From: Adiantum capillus-veneris
Lineage: Eukaryota > Streptophyta > Polypodiopsida > Polypodiales > Pteridaceae
Direction of reading: 5' to 3'
DNA length: 64,000 bases
Assembly (NCBI GenBank): GCA_014529385.2
Contig: CM043963.1
Coordinates: 65,337,395-65,401,394 of the forward strand
Positions 1 through 11,219 of the stretch are shown one piece after another. How positions within the stretch are numbered: the first letter of the stretch is position 1; the number at the start of each line of letters is the position of its first letter. A model generated the notes under the pieces. The model ran no database searches, was not told where the DNA came from, and saw only the letters and a list, made by a program, of their open reading frames with translations. Both the position numbers and the translations under genes were made by a program.

Positions 1-1408
1 CCTCACTAACTTACGGTGGCTTCCACCTATCGTAGCCACACACAGACGTGATTTTTTTAATTTCTTTTACCAAAACCCCCTACACCACACGCCATGCAAA
101 CCGACAACCACACGCCTACCTTGACGTCGAGTGGCCTGCAGCGCTCATCCACGAGCAGTCCGCCATGCAGCAAACTCTCCCCCCACCACTCACAGCTTTT
201 TTTTTCCCCGATTCTCTCTCTCTCTCTCTCCATTCGGTAGCCACCCGACTCTCTCTCTCTCTGGCCGCCATGCTGAAGCTCTGGCCGCCATGATTAAGCG
301 GTAGTTCAATACACGTAAGCACACGGTTGTGTGGATGCCGCTTTTCTTTAATCCTATGCCACACCCACAAACACACACACATCTTCAACCAGCCCCCCAA
401 CTCACCATGCGGCCCCACTCACCATGCGACCAACACTCAGCTGCTTGTGTCTCCGCAGGAGCAGATGCTAGCGTCTCTTTCTCTATCTCAATTGGCAGCA
501 CGCACACATGCAGATGATCCACTGCCGCCACCGGGTCAAGTCTTCAAGGACTTCAACCACAGAAGAGGAACGCGGTGAGCTGGCGTGTTCCGAGTAGCAG
601 TAGGCCCTGGAGGCTTCTAACACGTCCACGGACAACACATCAGCAGCTACTATATTCCCTACGCCTACACCCCAAAACAAACCACTATCTATTGCACTGC
701 CTGCCAAGGCTCCACTCACTGCCCGTGTGACTGCGCCAACCACAACGGTTTCAGCCTCTATCTCTCTCTCGAAGACTGCAGCTTGTACAGCGTCTGATTC
801 TCTCTTTCCCTCTTTCTCAACTATGGTGCCCTTTCCAACCCCTCCTCGTTCTAATGTTTTCGACAAGGTCCCTCCACTAATGCTACTGGCTCCAATGGCA
901 TGCAGCTCCTTCTCCATCGCTGCAGCTGCCCCAACCGCTCTACAGAATCTCAGAGGAGCTCCAATAGTTCCTTTTGCATTACCCTGTTGATACTCAATGT
1001 GGCCAAGGCTTGCAGAAATGCCAACTTACAGTCCAAACTAAGTACGACTCTAGCATGGACAGCAGGCAGGGAGATGGTTTTGAGGGCACTCAAAAAGGAT
1101 GTCAATACTGCAAGGAGGGTTTGAGAAGAAGGAATGCAAAAGGGGGGAGGCTGTCTCAGCAACTTAGGCCCTCTGTAGAAGGTGGCCACCATGCCTTGTC
1201 TATCTCTCTCTGTCCATCCACCTCTCGCTATCTCTCCCCCTCGTCTGCTACAGTGGCGCCTCTAGACAAATAAAAGAGCAGCAGCTATTTTCTGTGCACC
1301 CACCTCAGTTGGTATGCCCTGCTTTCCTTGCATATGGCTGGAGTTCTTTGGCCACACCTGATCCTCCAAAAACCAGCCTGCCACACACACACTATCTCCC
1401 TCTCACTC

Positions 1409-1409
<1 letters not shown>
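1..1409. other. Low-complexity stretch, no gene recognised
   Basis: Short CT-rich runs (for example around 217-230 and 249-262) sit among mixed sequence. Short open frames exist on both strands, the longest about 144 codons on the minus strand at 483-917. None has a recognisable domain, and their composition follows the CT/GA bias. I see no TE protein motif and call nothing here. Confidence 0.5.

Positions 1410-1410
<1 letters not shown>

Positions 1411-1448
<38 letters not shown>
1411..1448. repeat. (CT)n microsatellite
   Basis: A nearly uninterrupted CT dinucleotide tract, one of several long CT/GA tracts in the window. Confidence 0.95.
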
Positions 1449-1449
<1 letters not shown>

Positions 1450-1451
<2 letters not shown>

Positions 1452-2010
1452 GCCGAGTATGACTACTTCCAAAGCTGGACATTCACGAACTCTGCAGTGA
1501 TGGCTGCAATACTTTCTCAGATGACGCCCGATGCAGGGCATTGATGATGATGATGACGACTTCAGTCTGACGAATTTAGGGTTTTCATTTAGTCTTTTAC
1601 TTTACTTCATTTTATTTTGTACCTAGACATTGTATTAGATCCATAATGATTGTATCAGTTTGTTCCCGTAGGGCTGTCAAAGACTGAAGAATATAACATT
1701 TCATTTCATTTCGCTCTCTCTGTTTTCCCCCCACCACTACCTACAAAGCCGAACATTGATGAAGTTCTTTAGCAGTCAATGTAATACTTTCTCCGACAGC
1801 ACATTGTTGGGCATTGCCGATGATGACACTCGGTTTTAATTTGTCACGTCTTTCACTTTACTTCATTTTAATTTTGTACCCCGGCATTGGAGTAGATCCC
1901 AAGAATTGTATCCGATTGTTCTCATAGGAAATTTTGGCATTTCAAAGACTGTTAATATAACATTTCATTTCAATTCATTTCTCTCTCTCTTCCTCCTCGT
2001 CAACAGGTAG
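1450..2010. repeat. Diverged tandem direct repeat of about 280 bp
   Basis: Two adjacent copies (about 1450-1733 and 1734-2010) share the same order of blocks. These are an AAAGC-GGACATT/CGAACATT block, an AATACTTTCTC block, a CATTG-GATGATGA block, a CTTTACTTCATTTTA block followed by TTTTGTACC, and an ATATAACATTTCATTT block ending in a short CT run. The copies are clearly diverged. They look like a non-coding tandem duplication. The origin is not recognised. Confidence 0.6.
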
Positions 2011-3159
2011 TCAATGTATACCACTCACACTCTTAATTCTCTCTCTCTATCAGTCACCCGATGGCGCCTTACGTAGCCGCAAAACTTACTAGTCCTACAG
2101 GGTTGCAATTTTCAACCTTGTTGTGTTTATTGTATCCATTCAAAGAAGTCGTTCCTATGAAATTTCTTCTCGAGAAATTCTCTTTACGAGAGCAGTGGTG
2201 GAAATCAAACTTTGTATTAGGTTAATCATAGCAATGTTTATTGATGGAGTTAGGGCTTGCCAAACACAATTTTCCTAATTGAAGAAACTAACGGCACACG
2301 TAAAGCCCTTTTGTTCTTTGTTAGGTCAAAAATTCAAAGATTTTCACGTATTCACACTAAAATTTGTAAAACTTTACCAAGTTACTTGAAGGAAAGCATG
2401 GAAGGTTTGCTATTTTAGGTAGTTTCATTAACACTGGTGAAATTTTACTAGCTTCTAATTTTCTTGCGACAACAAACAATGGTTCAAAACTTACTCACAG
2501 ATACAATCCACCTCATCGATATATGCCATCCATCTGTACAACTTGAACTCCATGGTATCTGTACTTTGGTTTGTTCTATCTTGCATGATATTACTTAAAT
2601 GATGAATTTTGTTGTTGCTCTTTATTTTCAAGGAATTGTTTAAGCATTTGACGATTTGAACACTAGTCACTTCTTCAAACAGCCTCCAAGATTCATAAAA
2701 AACCGATGCAGACCATAATGCGAGGACTAACGGTCAGATAAGTCATCTTTTAACTTTATTTTGCAAATTCATTCTTACGGCTTTTGTACTAATCTTCTCA
2801 CTATATTTTATCGAGTTCTATGATACCCCCTACTTTGTTATCGATCAAATATCTATCCTCACCTAAACCTTACTACCTCCTTCTTAATTATACTAACTCT
2901 GTCATACAAGAGTGTGCCAAGCTCCTAGTTATGTTTACTGATACCATTCCAAGAGACAACACAACTTTCTTGACATGCATAATCAAGTAGCCACTCTGGA
3001 TCCTGCTGGTATGTACCTCGACTACGTCGCCACTCCTCTTTTCTCTGCATTGTATTTAAGCTGAATATTCAAACACTGTGAAGATTATGCTTGAATTCAA
3101 AGGAATTTTTGTGAGATAATTTTGTTGAGATGCTTTGTCAGTAAGCTCTGCAGTTACTC
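2011..3159. other. No gene recognised
   Basis: AT-rich sequence without long open frames or TE motifs. Its right part may be diverged internal sequence of the truncated non-autonomous LTR element that is clear from about 3160, but I could not align it with confidence. Confidence 0.4.
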
Positions 3160-3295
3160 ATGATAGCTAAGGTGCTCTGGGATAGTGCACAACCATTTGT
3201 AAATATACTGCACTGTGATGTCGACAACATAGTAAATATTTATATTTTTATTTTCTCCTTTATGTCTTATCTAGTCCATTGGTCACAAGCACACA

Positions 3296-3480
3296 GATAC
3301 GCCGATTTAGGCAGTGTGTCAATGCTCATCTACTGCAGATTCGCCGATTTAGGCAGCACAACAACAAACTGCAGATTCGCGCTTTTTTCAAATGCAGATT
3401 CGTCGAGTTAGGCAACATTAGTGCAGATTTGTTGATTTAGGCAGCACGTCGGGTGTAGATTCGCAGATTTAGGCAACACC
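3296..3480 (+). repeat. Irregular tandem motif GATTCGCCGATTTAGGCAGC
   Basis: About six copies of a roughly 20-bp motif (core CGCCGATTTAGGCA, with variants such as CGTCGAGTTAGGCA and GTTGATTTAGGCA) separated by short variable spacers. The same array occurs in reverse orientation at 49995-50260, so it belongs to the 3' internal region of this LTR element family. Confidence 0.85.
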
Positions 3481-3915
3481 GATCACAAAATCATGCTACA
3501 GTGGCTGGCCACCACTGCAACTAGTACGATTTTGTTACCCGGGTACATAATGAAAGTGATTTGGATTTGGACCTATCTTGTGTAATTGAAATTGGATTGG
3601 ATTTGGTATAAGATGATTTTTTTGTCACGACAGTATTTCTAGAATGGACATTGAGATTGATGAGAATTGACTATTGATGATGAGTGTGACCAATGATATC
3701 CTGATTCATCAGGGTATGACACATACTGCTTATTCTAGTGGTATGGGACACTAGAATAGGTAGTATGTGGATGACGGCAGGCATAACCAATGCGTCAAAT
3801 TTTATGGATTTTCTTTTATTATCTGATACAGATTTCTAATCATTATTTTTGACAAATATTGTTTGCAGATTTTTATCTTTGCAACTGAGGACAGTTGCTT
3901 TCCAACGGAGAGGTA

Positions 3916-4390
3916 TGTTATAGAATTGATATTGCAGATGAGAGGTGGCAAAAGCATTAGCAGATAATGGATTATGCAGAAGGATATTACATTTTATGTA
4001 TATTTGATTATTCAAGTGCTCTTTATGAGCTTTGGCCAATTATGTCCGGCCGGTCAATTTGTAACCAATTTGACCATTCAAGAAATCTATATAACAAATA
4101 CGTGCAAGAGGGAAATGGTCACTCTTGCACGGAGGGAGATTGTACCCAGTGCTTGTGTCTTCTTCTCTCCTCTCCTCTCTTCTCTCTCGTCGTACCGGCG
4201 TAGCACTCCGCTCTAGGAGGTGCGCCTACACGCGTTCTTTCACTCTCTCTCGCTCTCTATCTCTCTCTATTCGCGTATATCATCGATTATGTGCTCGTGG
4301 ATTCGCCAAGTATGGAGATTTTCCGTTTTATGGCTTGTAGTACATTGTTTTTGGTATTTTGCAGGGTTCTCCGCGCTCCCATCTGTAGCA
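3916..4390 (+). repeat. 3' LTR of non-autonomous LTR element
   Basis: Starts TGTTATAGAATTG and ends CTGTAGCA, with TG...CA ends. At 475 bp it matches the 486-488 bp LTRs at 49086-49571 and 54746-55233. A purine-rich stretch (CAACGGAGAGG) lies just upstream. Copia pol sequence follows immediately with TACAT, which would be the right half of a 5-bp target duplication. The left half is lost with the 5' end. Confidence 0.8.
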
Positions 4391-5117
4391 TACATGATGC
4401 TGGCGATCCTGCTGATGTCACTCTTTATCAAACTGTTGTTGGCTACCTCATTTATGTATGCAACACGAGGCCAGATATTCAGTTTGCAGTCTCACAGGTC
4501 AGCATATTTATGCATAGCCAAGGGTCGAAGCATTGGCAGGCTGTCAAGAGGATTTTTCGTCTTAGTGGCACTTTACATCTTGGCTTGTTTTATCCCAAGG
4601 GGGGATCATTGCCGCTAGACTTACATGCTCAGATTGGGCTGGTTGTTTTGACACACGAGTGTCCACAAGTGGTTTTTGTTTCATGCTTGGCAGTTCATGT
4701 ATATCATGGTTGAGCAAGAAGCAACCTACTATGGCCACTTCGAGTTGTGAGGCTGAGTATAGGTCAGTCTTCACAACTACGGTTGAGTGTATATGGCTCA
4801 GACGCCTTATGGCTGATTTGGGTGTTGGACAGAACACTGCCAACACTATCTACACTAACAGTCAGAGCGCATTGGCAGTTGCGAGGAACCCAGTTTTTCA
4901 TGCTCGCACAAAGCACATTGAGTTGCATTACCACTATGTCAGGGAGAGGCTCTCAACAAGAGAGATCAGCTTGGCTTATGTGCCAACACAGGACAACCTT
5001 GCAGATCTTTTCACAAAAGCATTTTCTTGTGAGAAGCTTGAAGCTTTCCACAAAGCTTTGGGCTTACTCCCCTTTAGACTGATCATGTCCTCGGGGCATG
5101 GCACTTCCCTTTACTGA
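4391..5117 (+). pseudogene. Copia RT/RNase H C-terminal fragment
   Basis: This is the 3' end of a Ty1/copia pol gene. The segment from about 4391 carries the thumb/connection part of the reverse transcriptase with the PDIQFAVSQVS and LSGTLHLGLFYPKGG motifs. From 4659 it carries copia RNase H with STSGFCFMLGSS, SSCEAEY, NSQSALAVARNPVFHARTKHIE and YVPTQDNLADLFTKAF. The two parts are in different frames, so a frameshift lies near 4640. The motif order closely matches the minus-strand copia element at 45112-45891, so both belong to one family. The reverse transcriptase catalytic region, integrase, protease and gag are missing. At its 5' edge the LTR element at 3916-4390 interrupts it. Confidence 0.9.
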
Positions 5118-5156
5118 TGTGCCAGCTCTCGTTCACCGCATCACTCGAGGGGGATT

Positions 5157-5383
5157 TGTTACCATATACATGTGGTCGTGATGTGTGTGAACACACTAGG
5201 ACCGCCGTGGAATTTTTTCCCTCATTAGGAGGTTTTTTCCCCCGAGCATCGTATATACGCCCATCACTCTAGGTCTACGTATTTTTCCATTGCACACTAA
5301 GTAACACACTCTCAATTGTGTGCCTCGAGCTTCCTTCGTCTTCTCCAAGCTGTGTGTGTTTCTCTGCAACCCTAATTCCAACA
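5157..5383 (+). repeat. 3' LTR of copia fragment
   Basis: 227 bp, starting TGTTACCATATAC and ending ATTCCAACA. It is the reverse complement of the LTRs at 44809-45035 and 55885-56111, with substitutions. The purine tract CGAGGGGGA just upstream is the polypurine tract. No matching 5' LTR is in the window. Confidence 0.9.
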
Positions 5384-6203
5384 TAGTCGATGGGTATTGG
5401 CCTATAGACTCAGTATAAACATTAAGTTTTGCCTCATAATTTCATCATGTTAATGAAAGAGTATTTGAAAGACCAAAAGTTGTTTCTTTGCCAATATTTT
5501 CAAGAGTTCTTTTTTTTATTATAACTAAAATTTGATTGCAAGACTAAGTTATGAAGCTTAAGCTCTTATTATAATAAGTTTTTTTCCTATCTATTAACTT
5601 TGAAATCTATGCAACACCTAAGTTTTGATGAGAAGTTAGATTTGGTTTATGAAATTTTTGTTAAAATTACAGCAAATTTTAACGATGTTTTCATCTAAAA
5701 AACTATCATCATAATCTAAATGTGATATTAATTTTGGCAAAATTAAGAATTTGGCTATGTTTTTCAATTTATAACTAATTTAATGCATGAACATGATGCC
5801 CATCTATCCTTCTGAAGGAAATTTTTTGTCACATGAAGGTTAAAATTTCAATGAATCTATCATTAGAAAGAGATTGTCTAAAAATTGTACTTTTATAGGG
5901 AACGGAAGTAAAATAGGGGAATACTATCCAATTTACATAGGGGAATACTATCCAATTTACAGAAGATAATACGTGCTATGGCAAAGAAAATGGAAAAGAA
6001 GTATGTAAAATAGGAGTATGTTTTAGTCTTCCTGTATTTTCAAAAGTGTTGTGGAGAATAATCGTACACAAAAGCTTGTAAACAGAAGTTTTACCAATAA
6101 TCCTCACCAAATACTCTACCTTCTTCTTCTTTTTTTCACACAACAAGAATTTATTAAAAGAAGAAAGAAAAAAAACAAATGGCTTATATTCTTCACCAAA
6201 CAT
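5384..6203. other. AT-rich sequence, no gene recognised
   Basis: Long A/T runs and no open frame with a recognisable domain. The only structure noted is the 24-bp direct duplication at 5913-5960. Confidence 0.5.
5913..5960. repeat. 24-bp perfect tandem duplication
   Basis: Two adjacent identical copies of a 24-bp unit starting ATAGGGGAATACTATCC. Confidence 0.9.
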
Positions 6204-6710
6204 GTTGCTTAACTACAAAAATTGACTAAACTTGTTCACAAGGATCACTTTGTTACCGACGCCATTTTTTCGACATTGATGGCGGGCATCGGTATAAGCG
6301 TTGATAAATGGAGGGAGACAATGCTCAATTCAAAATTCAAGTTTAAAATTTTTGTCGCGTATACGTCGGCATATATCAATTCATATACTGATGCGTATAT
6401 CAACACCTAAACCAACGCACATACCGACGTCTATACCATTGAAACCTTTACTGATGCATGTACTAGTGTGTATATTGACATCTGTATCAGTGCCTATATA
6501 GATGCATGTATCGACAACATGTTGCTTTATAGTATCTGAGGGCTCATTGTTTGTATTTTCTCTCTCCTCCACACCGCTTCATAGCTCCTCCCCATCTCCT
6601 CCTCCCTCCTTGCAGACCTCCATGGAGTTGCCTCTTTTGACCTCTCATGTATGCTTCCACACATTTCTACACAAATAAGGTACATTTTTTTGTTGTATTT
6701 GTGTGAGAAA

Positions 6711-6980
6711 ATTTGTGTTTGTGTGTGTGGAAAACACAATTCTTATGCTTTGTTTTTGTAGGTATTTGCTTGACCCTTAGTACTTCTCACACACTCACAT
6801 TCTTTAAGTGCTCCTTGTTTTTATTTCATGCATATACACATAAATATTTGTGTTTGTGTGTCTCGGTGACAAAATGCTTATGCTTTGTTTTTACAGGTAT
6901 TTGCTTGACCCTTCGTACTTCTCGCACACTCACATTCTTTAAATGTAAGTGCTTCTTCTTTTTCTTTCATGCACACACAC
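6711..6980. repeat. 135-bp tandem duplication
   Basis: Two adjacent copies (6711-6845 and 6846-6980), each with ATTTGTGTTTGTGTGT, then TTATGCTTTGTTTTT, AGGTATTTGCTTGACCCTT and CACACTCACATTCTTTAA. They differ at several bases. An open frame spans both copies, but it is low-complexity and I do not call it a gene. Confidence 0.8.
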
Positions 6981-7059
6981 TTACACATAAATATACACGC
7001 ATATGCATAACCACACACACATAATCACTATTAATGATCATGATTAAGCTCATGATGCA

Positions 7060-7640
7060 CATAATGGAAATGTTTATGATTCTAACAATACTTTTATTGT
7101 TATACTTATGCTCATGGTTATTACAAAGGTAATGGTTACAATTTTGATAATGCTTATGATTATGGTTTATTTTTTGCTACGTCACTTACAATGGTTATGG
7201 TTTATTTTTTATTATGCTAGCAACAATGGTTATGGTTTTGATAACTCTTTCATGGTTATGGTTATGTTTATGTTTATGCTTATGATAGTGGCAACGATTA
7301 TGGTTTTAACAACGGTTAGGGTATGGTATTTTTATGGTTATGTCAGTGACAATGGTTATGGTTTTGATACCCTTTTATGGTCATTCTTATACTTATGCTT
7401 ATGTTTATATTTATGATAGTGACAATGGTTATGATTTTGTTTATGATTATGTCATTGGCATTGGTTAAGGTTATTGTGTTGTTTACGGTTAAGACAATGA
7501 TTACGTTTAAATTTAAGGTTATGATTTTTCTTATGGTTATCATTATGGTTATACTTATAGTTTTGGGTTTATTTATCGCAATGGTAATATTTATGATTAT
7601 CATGGTTTTGATTATTGAAATTTCAATATTGAGTGTTTTA
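7060..7640. repeat. Degenerate TTATGG-type simple-repeat array
   Basis: Nearly 600 bp built from variants of TTATGGTTATGATTATGG, broken by short GATAATG, GTGACAATGG and TTTTGAT pieces. Open frames here on both strands are runs of M, I, L, V and T and are repeat artefacts. Confidence 0.85.
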
Positions 7641-8325
7641 TATTTATGGTTGTTTGCTTAACACTTCTTTATTGTTTTATGATGCACTATCAATCTATCT
7701 CAACGCAAAGTGCGATTATATTCGCCTTCTTCTTTTGAGCAGAGAGCTTGTGCCTTTGTTACTCCAGCACATGTAGCAACAAATGGCACTACTCTCTGCT
7801 CACAAAAAATTTAGGTGTAGACGTCGGTATGGACATCTGTATTGGCATCTGTACAGATGTTGGTATACACATCTATATCAGCGTCAGTATACGTGTTGGT
7901 ATAGAGAACCAATATATCGACGCATATACCGAAGATACAAATCCAACGTTCATACGGACACTATTTTGACGTCTAAAAACTTTAGATCGCATTTATTTAC
8001 GTCAATACAAATGTCATTTTTCATGCGATGTGTTGTAGTGGTTGCTTAATTACAAAAATTGACTAGTAACTTCTGTGATATTCCATTGTCAGAAGGGGAA
8101 AATGAAATTATGCCCTTCCATAGAGAAAGGTACTACTTCACCGTACCCATCTTTAGAAAGAATAAGGAGCCTTTCAAATCCTAACAATGTGAGTCACAAA
8201 TAGTGCTAAGCAAACATTGAAATGACAAATTATCAGACCAGTATTGCTAAGTGTTTAAATCTAGGATTCTGCATGAACTAGTATTATCTTCTAACATAGA
8301 AGACGTATAGGATTTTGTGCGTGTT

Positions 8326-8494
8326 CTAGCAAATTTGACCAATATGTTTTGTAGCGAAGCTGTTTTTCCATGTTGAAAGTAGAATCAAGGTGATGAAAAT
8401 TCCTAGTCCGTACCCAAGCACGACAGCCTGCCACGGCACGTGGTCACTCAACACTCCAAAGAAATGGTGAATTGAAGTCTCTTGGTGGTCGTTG
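8326..8494 (-). pseudogene. LRR receptor-like protein, severed C-terminal piece (transmembrane segment)
   Basis: The minus-strand frame ending at the stop codon at 8326 encodes an acidic/His juxtamembrane stretch, then a hydrophobic helix beginning GYGLGIFITLILL, then a short basic tail. That is the usual C-terminal plan of plant LRR receptor-like proteins without a kinase (GYG.G before the helix). It lies just beyond the outer end of the Ty3-like element whose other end abuts the LRR region at 22481. The simplest reading is that this is the end of the same gene, moved 14 kb away by the insertion. No LRRs occur in this piece. A chance hydrophobic frame is the alternative. Confidence 0.6.
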
Positions 8495-8732
8495 TGCGCG
8501 TATGTTGCACGTGTCAATGCAAGGAACTTGCTGATACACCGTGTGCGAGACACAAATGGCTCCAAGCACACAACAAGCCTAAACTAGTAAGCTCAAAGAA
8601 GGCGATGGTGTGTCACTCACCGCTCTACGCTTGCTTCATGGAGGATTCCTCGCCGCGAAGAAGAAGGAGACGCCGCTACGCCCGCACAACCGCCTCGCCG
8701 CCGCCGTGCCGTTGCAATGCTCGATTGCTCTT

Positions 8733-8810
<78 letters not shown>

Positions 8811-9119
8811 GGAGGCGAAGAAGAAGAAGATGGAGATGGAGATGGAGCAAGAGCACTCTTCTATTGCACAAATGAGAGAATCAATGAATTTTAGGTCTAG
8901 TTGACTTTTATATGAGCTCGCCCCATTCACACTTGGGCACCCATGCTTAGCCAACTAATCCCTTGAATGTTCCAGTTAGAGTGCGCCTCTCATCGGCGAT
9001 CACTCTTACCCTTTTCCTATTGGACCGACAAGCCCGGTACCTGACTCTACCAAATAAATAATACAATGTCCGCAGTAGGTTACAACGTCCGTCGTAGGTG
9101 ATAGGGTGTACGTGAGCCT
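8495..9119 (-). repeat. 3' LTR of the gag-protease element
   Basis: About 625 bp, aligned end to end with 21873-22480. The length difference is mostly in the internal (CT)n(CA)n microsatellite. It starts TG on the plus strand. The inner end has T where the other copy has the A of the terminal CA. No clear polypurine tract is seen next to it. Confidence 0.85.
8731..8809. repeat. (CT)n(CA)n compound microsatellite inside the LTR
   Basis: A CT tract (8731-8755) runs into a CA tract to 8809. The same compound tract, shorter, lies at the equivalent place in the other LTR (22110-22170), so it was part of the LTR before insertion and then changed length. Confidence 0.95.
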
Positions 9120-10639
9120 CTCAGTCACTGCAAAATCAAACAACATTGGCACAGTAATTGCATTCTCATAAGCGATTAAAAAGCATATGCAGTTTTAGGC
9201 AGACAAATTGATTGGTGACAGAATTTTAAACAATTTGTCAGCAATAAAAATTAAATTGCAATATAATCAAATGCATAAACAGATGTAAAGGTAAAAAATT
9301 AAACAAGTCTGGGGTCACTAATTTAATGGTTGAAAGTCACTAGAGATCGATTATTAATACCATGGGTAAGCTTCTTAATTTTCTCTGGTCAATTAAGTTG
9401 TTTAATCGCGAGAGCCAAGTATTTCATGTTCGAGGGCTAACTAGAGGCTATACCTAGAAGACCTTGTAGTTAAGCTATGATAAAAGGAATTTCTCATGAA
9501 ATCATCGCCTGACTGATTACCTTTTCTTTGACCCCCCAAAGTCTTTTCATAGTGATTCAATTTTGATGTGTGTGCTTATTTTGTATTCCTTGGGTTTTTT
9601 GCTTTTCAAGAAAAAGCGCCCACACTGGGAACTCTAGGGCTCTAGTACCATAGGCGATACATGTGAGTGAAGTACCCAATCAAGTTGAGATTTCTCTTCC
9701 AGCTTAAGATTTTACATTGTGGCACTTTGATTTTTTGTTTGTTCATTTTCAGCATTTTAATTTTGTAACTTTGGGGGGTCATATAACACTGATACACCTC
9801 CCCAGTCTCATCACACAAGTAAACTCCCTTTATAATACTTAAGCTAAAGGTCAATAGGGTCAAGCCCACTAGAAAGCCCTAGTACATTTCACACAATGCT
9901 GCCTAAATCGGATTAAGAACCTAAGTAACCATTGATTATTAGGAAGGCATTCCCCATGGTATTAAGAGAAGATCTATAACACCTAGCTTGGTCAAACTAG
10001 CTTAGTCGGAATGTTTGATTTTTAAACCTAGACAAGTGCTTATGACAAAAAATTGCATTGAATTTAATGTTTGGTACTAAGCAAATGTGTTGAATATTAT
10101 GCTACCAATCACAATCAAGGTAGGCAAACATGGATGCAAAAAAGATAAGGGGCAATGCTAATGGACAAGAAACACCTGTTTGTGTTGATGGTCGCGCTTG
10201 ATTTGAAAAGTGGATGAGAGAAAGATTCCATCAAGGTCCAAATCCTAACCATAGCAACACATTCCTGTACACACGAGGAAGCAAAAGGAATACCTCCAGG
10301 AGGCACATCAGTGGGAAAAGGTACTTTGCTAATCACTCAACTCTAAAACAGAAACACTCATATCGTACTAATTCTACCTACCCTCCATCACTCGAGTGAT
10401 GAGGATCAAAGGTGTTTTATGGCATAGTTTTCTGTTTCAGTGTATCGGATGCGAATGTGTAGGTATGGGTCAACGTTTTGACTTTTGTTGTGCACACTCG
10501 TTTGCTAATTACTCTTGCTCTTTATTATTTTTGTTTTTTGTGAGTATAAGGCTTCATATGTACATTCCCTAAGATTGGGAGATATAGAGGTCAGGAGGAA
10601 GGTTGGGAGGGAAGCAAGTGAATGATGACTGTGAGCAAA
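9120..10639 (-). other. 3' internal region of the gag-protease element, no gene seen
   Basis: About 1.5 kb between the last recognisable coding part and the 3' LTR. All frames are broken. In the minus-strand open frames visible here I found no YXDD, D-D-E or RNase H motif. It includes a CTGCCTAAATCGG string at about 9899, like the repeat motif at 3296, probably by chance. Confidence 0.6.
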
Positions 10640-10662
10640 CACTCCCCCCTTCCTTGGGTAGA

Positions 10663-11115
10663 TCATATTGTTTGAAATGTGCTCGTCACCGTTTGAAACC
10701 AATTGCTCCAGTCGGTAACAGGTGAGGATTTCTGCCAGTAGTTTTCTATTACCTTAGGTGCCTCATCGAGTTGCAAGGGTGGTAAGGTACTTTCCCAGGA
10801 TCGAACTTGAAGTGGGTCATCAGGTGATTCTTGAACACTAGGAGGTGTGGATTCCTTTGTAGCTTTATGGAGGTCCACTATTGTAGGTGGAGGGTGTGGA
10901 GAATCTTTTACCTCTATGGATGCATTACATGAGGAGCTAGAAGCTTCATGGGACTCCCCCCTTCCTGAGCTAGGTGGAACAAATCGTTCTTTCTTCGGTA
11001 CCCAAACTAGCTCTGGAGCGGGTGTGTAGCGTTCGGTGATTTTTTTCTTTCCATGATCGTCAATTCGTTTTGGAGCTACGGGATTGGGCTCACATGTGTC
11101 CGGTGATAAGACCAC
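10663..11115 (-). pseudogene. Distal part of gag-protease polyprotein, unknown domain
   Basis: A 150-codon minus-strand frame rich in Pro, Ser and Glu, with basic KKKITER near its start and NYWQKSSPVTDWSNWF near its end. It follows the protease frame, but in another phase and after a gap of about 100 bp, so at least one frameshift separates them. I do not recognise a domain. By position it would be where reverse transcriptase normally starts, yet it has no such motif. Confidence 0.5.
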
Positions 11116-11219
11116 AATCTACGTTTTGGCACCCAGATTTGATCATTTCCTTGATAGTAGCCTTGGGCTTCCAATAGTCGTTTAGGAATCCAACGCCATG
11201 TTTTCTTACTTTTCTTGGA

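Larger units (their letters stand above)
3160..4390 (+). mobile_element. Truncated non-autonomous LTR element (3' internal part plus 3' LTR)
   Basis: This stretch matches the reverse complement of 49086 to about 50420, the 3' part of the element at 49086-55233. Shared parts are the block ending CTAGTCCATTGGTCACA, the GATTTAGGCAG repeats, a block with a CCCGGGTA site, and the LTR. No 5' LTR or coding sequence is visible, so the copy is 5'-truncated, and its left limit is uncertain. It abuts copia pol sequence at 4391, so it sits inside a copia element of the same family that hosts the other copy, again in the same orientation as its host. Confidence 0.75.
6204..8065. mobile_element. Candidate non-coding insertion flanked by 25-bp direct repeats
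   Basis: The same 25-bp sequence (starting GTTGCTTAA, ending AATTGACTA, one mismatch) lies at 6204-6228 and 8041-8065. The sequence just inside the right copy ends TGTTGTAGTG, which reads CACTACAACA on the minus strand, like the tip of a CACTA transposon. The left side has only ACTACAAAAA. Both ends carry GTATA/CGACG-rich sequence (about 6250-6510 and 7805-7935). No transposase frame is visible. It could be a non-autonomous CACTA-like element, or a retroposed copy with a long target duplication. Confidence 0.3.

Noticed and set aside
483-917. 144-codon minus-strand ORF near the left edge
   Set aside because: Val/Ala/Glu-rich with no domain, complementary to CT- and ACC-rich sequence. I have no support for calling it a gene.
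7108-7661. Hydrophobic ORFs that look like membrane proteins
   Set aside because: They come from the degenerate TTATGG array. Both strands give similar low-complexity runs.
8676-8954. Minus-strand ORF rich in CV, VC and RE repeats
   Set aside because: It is the translation of the CT/CA microsatellite within the LTR. The same occurs at 22076-22315, 23621-23860 and 26795-27037.
9899-9912. CTGCCTAAATCGG string like the LARD-like element's repeat motif
   Set aside because: A single isolated copy with no flanking similarity, so probably chance.
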